This document shows, in pieces, positions 4,985-11,222 of a stretch of 11,222 bases of DNA; the stretch's first letter is position 1; every line of letters starts with the position of its first letter. A program made the translations under genes and the position numbers. The stretch lies in assembly GCA_049514955.1 (NCBI GenBank), contig JBEKUO010000189.1, positions 1-11,222 on the forward strand, in the 5' to 3' direction. The notes under the pieces are model-generated. The model made no database searches and had not been told where the DNA came from. It saw nothing but the letters and a program-made list of their open reading frames with translations. The DNA comes from Bog-159 sp049514955 (GTDB lineage Bacteria; Acidobacteriota; Terriglobia; Bryobacterales; Bryobacteraceae).

Positions 4985-7296
4985 TTCTCTTCATCGTCTC
5001 CAGTGCGCTGACTGCCGCCGTCCCTTCACCTGAGAGTCATTTCGGCCAGCGTATGGGGGCCGACCATCTGGTCCTCGATTGGGACCGGGTAGTCTCCTAC
5101 TTCCTAGCCCTGGAGAAGAACAGCGACCGGATTCGCCTGGCGGAGCTCGGCAAGACCACAGAAGGGCGGCCTTTCATTGCAGCCACGATTGCCGCGCCGG
5201 ATACATTGCGATCGCTCGATCATTATCGGGAGATTCAGCGCCGCCTGGCCGATCCGCGCCTCACGTCGGAAAGCGAAGCCGAAAAACTGGCCGCCGAGGG
5301 GAAGACGGTGGTCCTGATCACCTGCTCGATTCACTCGACGGAGCTGGCCTCTACCGAGACCGCCGTCGAGTTCGCATATCGCCTGCTGACCGAAGACACG
5401 TGGCGCTTCCGTGCCATCCTAGAAAACACAATCTTCTTGCTCGTGCCGTCGCTCAATCCGGATGGCGTCGATATCGTCACGCGCTGGTATCGGCGCACCC
5501 TCGGCACGCCTTACGAAGGCTCCGGGCCACCCGAGCTTTACCAGAAGTATACGGGCCACGACAACAATCGCGACTGGTACATGTTTACGCAGAAGGAAAC
5601 GCAACTGACCATTGCGAAGCTGCAGAACGTCTGGCATCCGCAGATTGTGTACGATGTGCACCAGCAGGGTCCTAACGCGGCGCGCATTTTCGTGCCACCG
5701 TGGATGGACCCGATCGAACCGAACATCGATGCCATCCTGATGCAGGAATCCAACATGATCGGGACGGCTATGGCCTCCGACCTGACCGCCGCCGGACGTA
5801 AGGGTGTCGCTATCCACGCCACGTACGACTTCTGGACGCCGTCGCGGCACTACCAGGCATTCCATGGCGGCATGCGTATCCTGACCGAGTCAGCCAGCGC
5901 GAAGCTGGCCAGCCCGATCACCGTGAAGCCCGAGCAGCTCGAGCAGAATCCGCTAGGCTACGACGCCCGGGAGCCGAGCTGGAATTTCCTGGAGCCGTGG
6001 CCGGGCGGCGTGTGGCGCTTGCGCGACATCGTGGATGACCAGTTGATTGCGATGGAATCGTGCCTTTACCAGGCAGCAGTGCATCGCGAAGAACTGCTAC
6101 GCAACTTCTACAAGATCGGGCAGCGGCAGGTGGCCCGAAAATCGCCGTGGGGGTTCGTGATTCCGGCAGCGCAGCGCGACCCGAGCGCGGCGCGGAAACT
6201 GGTGGAGACGCTGGCCTTTGGGCAGGTGGAGATCGAGCATACCGAAACCGGCGACAACGTCATCCGCATGACGCAGCCCTACAGCGGATGGGCCAAGGCG
6301 CTCCTCGAACGCCAGCATTACCCGGATATGCGCCTCTACCCCGGCGGTCCGCCGCAGCGCCCTTATGATGTGACCGCGCACACTCTACCGCTGCTGATGG
6401 GCGTGCGGGTGGAAGCGGTGGATTCGCCGGTGGCGACCTCTCCGGGCGGCGTCTCGGGGATTTCCCGCGGCCTGCCTGCTTCCGACAGCCAGACGTGGAA
6501 GATTGTCAATGGACTTTGGGCCACGGGGGACAACGTATGGCGGAATACCGCCACCGGCGATTTCGCCCTGGCGAACGAGGGCGCTGGATTCAAGCACGTC
6601 GAGCGACCGCGCATCGGCTTGTACCGCAGCTTCATGCCCAACAGCGACGAAGGCTGGACCCGCTGGTTGCTCGAGCAGTTCGGGTTTGCCTACGACTCCC
6701 TGCTCAACAAGGATATACAGGCCGGCGGACTGCGGAAACATTACGACGTCATCGTGTTTCCGGACGCTACCGCCGACTCCATGGAAGACGGCTATCAACA
6801 AGGGAAGCTGCCCGCGGAATTCACGGGCGGTCTGGCGGCGAGCGGCGTGGATGCGCTGCGCGAGTTCGCCTCCATGGGCGGCACGCTGATCTTCCTGAAC
6901 CGCGCGTCCGAATATGCCACGCGCCACCTCGGCGTGGCGGCCCGCAACGTAGTACAGCGTGTCTCCAACAGCGAATATTATTCGCCCGGCTCGCTGCTGA
7001 ACGCCCGGATCGATCCGCACCATCCGCTGGCCCTGGGCTTGCCGCAAGACATCGCGATCTGGTCCGAGCAGAGCCCCGCCTGGGAGACTAAAGAGAGCGC
7101 TCCCGTTCGGTACCCGGACGCGAACCTGCTGGCATCCGGCTGGCTGCTAGGCGAGAAATACCTGGCCCGCAAGGCCGCCCTGGTAGATGCGAAGCTGGGC
7201 GCCGGCCGCGTGATCCTGTTCGGCATGCGGCCCCAGTATCGCGCGCAAAGCTACCAGACGTTCAAGATTTTTTTCAACGCGCTGCTCGTGCGATAA
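4915..7296 (+). CDS. Secreted M14 family zinc carboxypeptidase with C-terminal GATase-like region
   Basis: A 793-residue secreted metallopeptidase. From the GTG at 4915 (GGAGG seven bases upstream) the N-terminus has an Arg-rich n-region, the hydrophobic core FCFLFIVSSALTAA and a likely cleavage near residue 35. The M14 domain has the zinc pair H140-x2-E143 (IHSTE), SLNPDG (179-184), N218-R219 in HDNNRDW for substrate carboxylate contacts, third ligand H249 in YDVHQQG, and the probable catalytic E325 in RILTESAS. Beyond about residue 560, RIGLYRSF (566-573) and GGTLIFLN (655-662) look like strands of a class I GATase/flavodoxin-like fold, common in large M14 proteins of this kind. It probably trims extracellular peptides or proteins. 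An alternative in-frame GTG at 4798 has the same ribosome site and would add 39 residues ahead of the signal peptide. It was originally coupled to the aminotransferase by GTGA. Confidence 0.88.
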   Translation: MIGRLRGPLTTGARVRRLGPGFCFLFIVSSALTAAVPSPESHFGQRMGADHLVLDWDRVVSYFLALEKNSDRIRLAELGKTTEGRPFIAATIAAPDTLRSLDHYREIQRRLADPRLTSESEAEKLAAEGKTVVLITCSIHSTELASTETAVEFAYRLLTEDTWRFRAILENTIFLLVPSLNPDGVDIVTRWYRRTLGTPYEGSGPPELYQKYTGHDNNRDWYMFTQKETQLTIAKLQNVWHPQIVYDVHQQGPNAARIFVPPWMDPIEPNIDAILMQESNMIGTAMASDLTAAGRKGVAIHATYDFWTPSRHYQAFHGGMRILTESASAKLASPITVKPEQLEQNPLGYDAREPSWNFLEPWPGGVWRLRDIVDDQLIAMESCLYQAAVHREELLRNFYKIGQRQVARKSPWGFVIPAAQRDPSAARKLVETLAFGQVEIEHTETGDNVIRMTQPYSGWAKALLERQHYPDMRLYPGGPPQRPYDVTAHTLPLLMGVRVEAVDSPVATSPGGVSGISRGLPASDSQTWKIVNGLWATGDNVWRNTATGDFALANEGAGFKHVERPRIGLYRSFMPNSDEGWTRWLLEQFGFAYDSLLNKDIQAGGLRKHYDVIVFPDATADSMEDGYQQGKLPAEFTGGLAASGVDALREFASMGGTLIFLNRASEYATRHLGVAARNVVQRVSNSEYYSPGSLLNARIDPHHPLALGLPQDIAIWSEQSPAWETKESAPVRYPDANLLASGWLLGEKYLARKAALVDAKLGAGRVILFGMRPQYRAQSYQTFKIFFNALLVR

Positions 7297-7309
7297 GTGC
7301 GGCCGGCGA

Positions 7310-7348
7310 GTGGGCAGGCGGGTGGGGCCGGCGCTTTCGCCTGCCAAC
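7310..7348 (+). repeat. GTGGGGCAGG-type intergenic hairpin, copy with partial duplication
   Basis: GTGGGCAGGCG at 7310-7320 is followed at once by the 28-base unit 7321-7348, which matches 188-215 at 27 positions. The first arm GGCAGGCG (7313-7320) pairs perfectly with CGCCTGCC (7338-7345). The nearer arm, GGCCGGCG (7326-7333), pairs with one mismatch across a CTTT loop. The arrangement suggests a copy with a truncated second start. It begins 14 bases after the M14 stop and precedes the DHH gene, so it may stop or attenuate transcription between them. Confidence 0.65.
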
Positions 7349-7411
7349 TCCGCACACAGCACTTGCTTTTGCCCGCCCATTCAGGCAAGCTGGAAGGTTT
7401 TCTACAACTTC

Positions 7412-8365
<954 letters not shown>

Positions 8366-8368
8366 CCC

Positions 8369-8414
8369 GTGGCGCAGGCACTTTTGCCTGCCGCGTCGGC
8401 ACTCTTGCCGGCGC
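8369..8414 (+). repeat. Double-hairpin intergenic element, copy A
   Basis: GTGGC leads into GCAGGCA-CTTT-TGCCTGC (8374-8391, 7-bp stem) and, one base later, GCGTCGGCA-CTCT-TGCCGGCGC (8393-8414, 9-bp stem with one G-U pair). It starts four bases after the DHH stop and ends 34 bases before the hemW GTG. It matches the inverted copy at 1294-1339 at 41 of 46 positions, with all changes neutral to the structure. Either a short mobile or REP-like repeat or a structured RNA/termination signal is possible. Confidence 0.8.
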
Positions 8415-8448
8415 AAGGCCGCGCAGCGCACGCTATCATAAGAGAAAC

Positions 8449-9525
8449 GTGCCAGGCGTATACGTTTCCTATCCTTTCTGCGCGCAGAAGTGCACATACT
8501 GCAATTTCGCCTCCGGTGTCTATGCGCTCACCCTGGAAGCCGGCTACCGGGAGGCCTTACGCGGTGAGATCGAACGGCACCAGTGGGCGTGGCGGCCGGA
8601 AACGATTTATGTCGGCGGCGGCACGCCTAGCGCGATGGACCCGGACGCGGTCGCATCGCTGCTCTCCCTGATCCCGGGACGACCGTGGCAGGAAGCGACG
8701 CTGGAAGCCGCGCCCGGAACGATCACGCCCGACAAGGCCCGCGCTTGGGCGCGAGCCGGCATCGACCGCGTGAGCCTGGGGGTGCAATCCTTCGTGCAGC
8801 CGGAGATCGCCCGCACGGGACGCAAGCACACCGCCCAGATCGTCTCCGCCGAAGTGGCCATCCTCCGGGAATGTGGTATCCGTAAGATCAACATCGACCT
8901 GATCGCCGGGCTTCCCGGGCAAACCGCTGCAAGCTGGCGCGAATCGATCGAGTGGATCGCGCGCCTGCAGCCCGATCACGTTTCCGTTTACATGCTCGAG
9001 GTGGATGAAGACAGCCGCCTCGGCCGCGAAATTCTGGCGGGTGGCACGCGTTATGGCGCCGCCGGGCGGCCCTCCGAAGACCTGACCGCCGACCTTTACG
9101 AAACGGCCGTCGAGAGCTTGGCCGTCCTGGGGCGGCGCCGCTATGAGATCTCCAATTTCGCCGTGCCGGGCTACGAGTCGCGTCACAACTTGAAATACTG
9201 GAATCTCGAACGTTACGCGGGCTTCGGCGCCGACGCCCATTCGTTCGACGGCCGGCGCCGCTGGCAGAATCCGGAATCCGTGACGGAATATCTGGGCGCG
9301 TGGCATCCGGTGTGCGTCGAAACAAACCCGTTAGAGGAGCGCTTTTTCGTAGGCCTGCGGCTGACTCAGGGAATCCGTCCGGAGCCCCGTGAATGGCAGT
9401 ATTTTCGCGAGCCCATACTGCGCTTCCTCGATCAAGGCTTGCTCGAAACCGACGGCGGAATGCTGCGCTTGACCAGCCGCGGCGTGATGCTGTCCAACGA
9501 AGTCTTTCAGGAGTTCCTGACATGA
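8449..9525 (+). CDS. hemW: HemW-like radical SAM protein (heme chaperone, formerly 'HemN-like' coproporphyrinogen oxidase)
   Basis: A 358-residue radical SAM protein close in length to E. coli HemW. It opens VPGVYVSYPFCAQKCTYCNF: C11, C15 and C18 form the CxxxCxxC site for the 4Fe-4S cluster. F20 stands where true HemN enzymes have a fourth cysteine, which argues for HemW. GGGTPS (56-61) contacts SAM. The C-terminal HNLKYW reproduces the HNxxYW heme-binding motif, followed by GFGADAHSF. HemW proteins bind heme and are thought to deliver it to membrane haemoproteins. The GTG at 8449 is the start because the family begins just before the cluster motif; AGAGA is the only weak ribosome site. A TATCAT ten bases upstream may be a -10. 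The TGA overlaps the next ATG (ATGA, 9522-9525), so translation of the two genes is coupled. Confidence 0.9.
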   Translation: MPGVYVSYPFCAQKCTYCNFASGVYALTLEAGYREALRGEIERHQWAWRPETIYVGGGTPSAMDPDAVASLLSLIPGRPWQEATLEAAPGTITPDKARAWARAGIDRVSLGVQSFVQPEIARTGRKHTAQIVSAEVAILRECGIRKINIDLIAGLPGQTAASWRESIEWIARLQPDHVSVYMLEVDEDSRLGREILAGGTRYGAAGRPSEDLTADLYETAVESLAVLGRRRYEISNFAVPGYESRHNLKYWNLERYAGFGADAHSFDGRRRWQNPESVTEYLGAWHPVCVETNPLEERFFVGLRLTQGIRPEPREWQYFREPILRFLDQGLLETDGGMLRLTSRGVMLSNEVFQEFLT

Positions 9526-10565
9526 TCGATCTGCGCAGCGACACGGTCACCAAGCCCACCCCGGAGATGCGCCGGGCCATGATGGAAGCCGAAGTGGGCG
9601 ACGATGTTTATGGCGAAGACCCCACGGTCAACCTGCTGGAGCGGCGGGCGGCCGAGATCGCCGGCAAAGAGGCCGCGCTGTTCGTGCCCACCGGCACCAT
9701 GGGCAACACCATCGCGGTGAAGCTGCACACGCGGCACGGCGAGGAAGTGATCTGCGATTCGCGCGCGCACGTGCTCGAGTACGAGCTAGCCATGCTGGCC
9801 TGGTTTTCCGGCTGCGTGGGGCGGCCCATTCAGACCAGCGACGGCATTATGAAGTGGGACCAAATTGCGCGCGAAATCCGTCCGCTGGGGCCGCACCGCG
9901 CGCGCACTGCTTTGATCGAAATCGAAAACACGAACAATATAGCGGGCGGCACGATCTACCCGCTGCAGCTCATTCACGAGATTTGCGACAAAGCGCACGA
10001 AGGCGGCCTGAAAGTCCACATGGATGGCGCGCGCGTGTTCAACGCCGCGGAGGCCTCCGGCAAGCCGGTGCGCGAGATCGTGGCCAAGGTGGACACGGTG
10101 ATGTTCTGCCTCTCGAAGGCGCTGGGCGCGCCGGTGGGGTCGATGCTGGCCGGTACCGCGGAGGCGATCGCGCAAGGGCGGCTCTACCGCAAGCGCCTGG
10201 GCGGCGGCATGCGCCAGGCAGGCGTGCTGGCGGCGGCGGGGCTGATCGCGCTGGAACAAAGCCCGCGCCACCTGGCCGAAGACCACCGCAATGCTCGCAT
10301 CATGGCGCAAGGCCTGGCGCGCATCCCGGGCATACAGGTCGATCCCGCCAAGGTACAGACCAATATCGTGATCTTCGATGTGAGCGACACAGGCCTGGCG
10401 GCGCAGGAAGTGAGCGCGCGGCTGAAGGAGCGCGGCGTGCTGATCAATGCTGTGAATGCGAGCCTGATGCGGCTGGTGACGCATTACGACGTGGACCGCG
10501 AGGGGTGTGAGCTCGCGCTGGCGGCGCTGGCGGAGGTAGCCGCGGGGGTAGGCGCGGTGGTTTGA
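9522..10565 (+). CDS. ltaE: Low-specificity L-threonine aldolase
   Basis: A 347-residue fold-type I PLP enzyme that splits L-threonine or allo-threonine into glycine and acetaldehyde in the cytosol. The N-terminus IDLRSDTVTKPT (2-13) is the family signature, followed by GDDVYGEDP (26-34), PTGTMGN (56-62), H83 that stacks on the cofactor, and HMDGAR (166-171) with D168 and R171. LSKALGAPVGS (197-207) carries the Schiff-base lysine K199, and RKRLGGGMRQ (223-232) follows. Length and motifs are complete. The ATG at 9522 has AGGAG eight bases upstream, inside the end of hemW, and overlaps its stop by ATGA. This is the last gene of the plus-strand run. Linkage to hemW is not functionally obvious, though glycine feeds heme synthesis in organisms using the ALA synthase route; that is only a speculation here. 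Confidence 0.93.
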   Translation: MIDLRSDTVTKPTPEMRRAMMEAEVGDDVYGEDPTVNLLERRAAEIAGKEAALFVPTGTMGNTIAVKLHTRHGEEVICDSRAHVLEYELAMLAWFSGCVGRPIQTSDGIMKWDQIAREIRPLGPHRARTALIEIENTNNIAGGTIYPLQLIHEICDKAHEGGLKVHMDGARVFNAAEASGKPVREIVAKVDTVMFCLSKALGAPVGSMLAGTAEAIAQGRLYRKRLGGGMRQAGVLAAAGLIALEQSPRHLAEDHRNARIMAQGLARIPGIQVDPAKVQTNIVIFDVSDTGLAAQEVSARLKERGVLINAVNASLMRLVTHYDVDREGCELALAALAEVAAGVGAVV

Positions 10566-10602
10566 GAGGTGACGGGGCGGAAGCAAGAAGGGGATGGCCG
10601 CA

Positions 10603-10628
10603 GCACATGAATTAAATGAATCGTGTGC
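10603..10628 (+). terminator. Weak stem-loop after the aldolase gene
   Basis: GCACATGA (10603-10610) pairs with TCGTGTGC (10621-10628) over eight pairs, one a G-U, with a ten-base AT-rich loop. It begins 37 bases after the aldolase stop, where transcription of the plus-strand run should end. No T-run follows, so it is a candidate only. Confidence 0.3.
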
Positions 10629-10790
10629 CGCTTGCCAGCTTACCTTTTCCTTGGTCTCATAGGTCCGCCCTTTGAGGGCTTGAAGCTCGGCCCTGCGGGG
10701 TTGCCGACCACGCGTCCGCTTGTGGCCCTCATACACACAGTCCGAGGTTGCGATCAACTGAGGCCTGATCTCGCAAAATGAAAATCTGCA
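10626..10790 (-). pseudogene. Possible decayed minus-strand coding remnant
   Basis: Read on the minus strand, this stretch has coding-like character with many G/C third positions and a balanced composition. Examples are CVYEGHKRTRGRQPRRAELQ and ALKGRTYETKEK. It has no supported start, and the frame runs on without a stop into antisense of the aldolase, so no complete gene exists. The family was not recognised. It may be a fragment left by an insertion or deletion at the edge of an accessory region, or it may be chance. The remainder of the gap from 10566 to 10799 shows only the stem-loop at 10603-10628. Confidence 0.25.
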
Positions 10791-10799
10791 TGGAGCACA

Positions 10800-11222
10800 A
10801 TGGAGCACCTAATTCGGCAACAGCTTGAAAAATGGTCTGATGATCTGTCACGATTGCGGCAGAATAGGGTGCTTGGCGAGAGCGCTTTTATCACCTTCGT
10901 AGAGGACCGCGGAATCCCGGTATTCGGAGTTGTTGAGGGCGATCCGGGAAACTTCTATAGGCGCGGGTGGCTAAGGGCCGACGGCAGTGATCACGAAGGG
11001 AAGCCACTGTTCCATCCGTTTCGAATGTATCCGATTCACCGCATCCTTCAAATGTGTGAACTCGGGATCGCGCTTGCCTCTTCGCTAAGGCCGGAGGGCA
11101 TGTTAGAGCTCACGGAATGCCTTCTGACGGACCGTAATCGAATCGAACAAATTGAGGATTGTGTAGAGCGTTGGAATGAAATCGTCGATCTTGCGCTACT
11201 TTTGGAGCCCCTGTATTGGCCC
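10800..11222 (+). CDS. Hypothetical protein of unrecognised family, C-terminally cut by window edge
   Basis: An open frame of 141 codons runs from the ATG at 10800 to the window end without a stop. The protein looks soluble, with no signal peptide or membrane helix. It starts with an acidic/basic helix (LEKWSDDLSRLRQNRVLGES) and then a compact region FVEDRGIPVFGVVEGDPGNF. An aromatic-rich block FHPFRMYPIHRIL spans residues 71-83, two helices follow, and the visible end is LLLEPLYWP. I do not recognise the family. Its GC is about 50% in hand-counted blocks, well below the aldolase, and codons are mixed, suggesting recent acquisition. GGAG sits four bases before the ATG, inside a 10-base tandem repeat (10790-10809). 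Both the length and the coding character of the codons support a real gene. Confidence 0.6.
   Translation, partial: MEHLIRQQLEKWSDDLSRLRQNRVLGESAFITFVEDRGIPVFGVVEGDPGNFYRRGWLRADGSDHEGKPLFHPFRMYPIHRILQMCELGIALASSLRPEGMLELTECLLTDRNRIEQIEDCVERWNEIVDLALLLEPLYWP

Noticed and set aside
10640..10790. Structured RNA such as tmRNA or a tRNA-derived attachment site
   Set aside because: No cloverleaf, no CCA end and no T-loop consensus could be drawn.
9786..10808. Long minus-strand open frame antisense to the threonine aldolase
   Set aside because: The aldolase has complete motifs; the antisense product is Arg/His/Ala-rich with no domain. Only its upstream end (10626-10790) is kept, as a weak separate remnant.

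Overview
The window is a GC-rich (about 60-65% over most genes) bacterial chromosomal segment. The gene set suggests a soil-type Acidobacteriota, probably near the Bryobacterales/Solibacter group. The main clues are tandem secreted BepA-like M48 proteases carrying an NRDVGKG segment, a large secreted M14 peptidase with a C-terminal GATase-like region, a COG2404-type DHH phosphohydrolase, and many intergenic GTGG...CAGG hairpins. The taxonomic call is inference from family style only. No rRNA, tRNA, CRISPR, insertion sequence or phage gene was recognised.

Minus-strand block (1-3552). From right to left this reads: two tandem M48 metalloprotease paralogues (3552-2578, then 2489-1479), an outer-membrane beta-barrel 'transporter' (1154-315), and the first 31 codons of a DHA2-type MFS transporter leaving the left edge (93-1). 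All look secreted or membrane-bound, so this is an envelope-oriented group.

Plus-strand block (3659-10565). It starts divergently from the proteases, 106 bp away, and runs: class V aminotransferase/cysteine-desulfurase-like enzyme, secreted M14 zinc peptidase, cytosolic DHH phosphohydrolase, HemW-like radical SAM protein, low-specificity L-threonine aldolase. The first two genes were evidently joined by a GTGA stop/start overlap, and a 117-bp tandem duplication now covers that junction. hemW and the aldolase overlap by ATGA. The five genes are mostly unrelated housekeeping or peptide/amino-acid functions, so co-direction may matter more than one pathway.

Right edge (10566-11222). GC falls to about half. 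A non-coding stretch with one possible decayed minus-strand reading frame leads to a new plus-strand gene of unrecognised family that runs off the end, probably the edge of an accessory region.

The most striking non-genic signal is a family of intergenic hairpin elements (188, 1339 on minus, 3572, 7321, 8369). Two copies in opposite orientation, 7 kb apart, match at 41 of 46 positions, and all five differences preserve the predicted double stem-loop. No complete new defence or metabolic system is visible; the candidates for novelty are the hairpin family, the duplicated translation-start region and the truncated right-edge gene.
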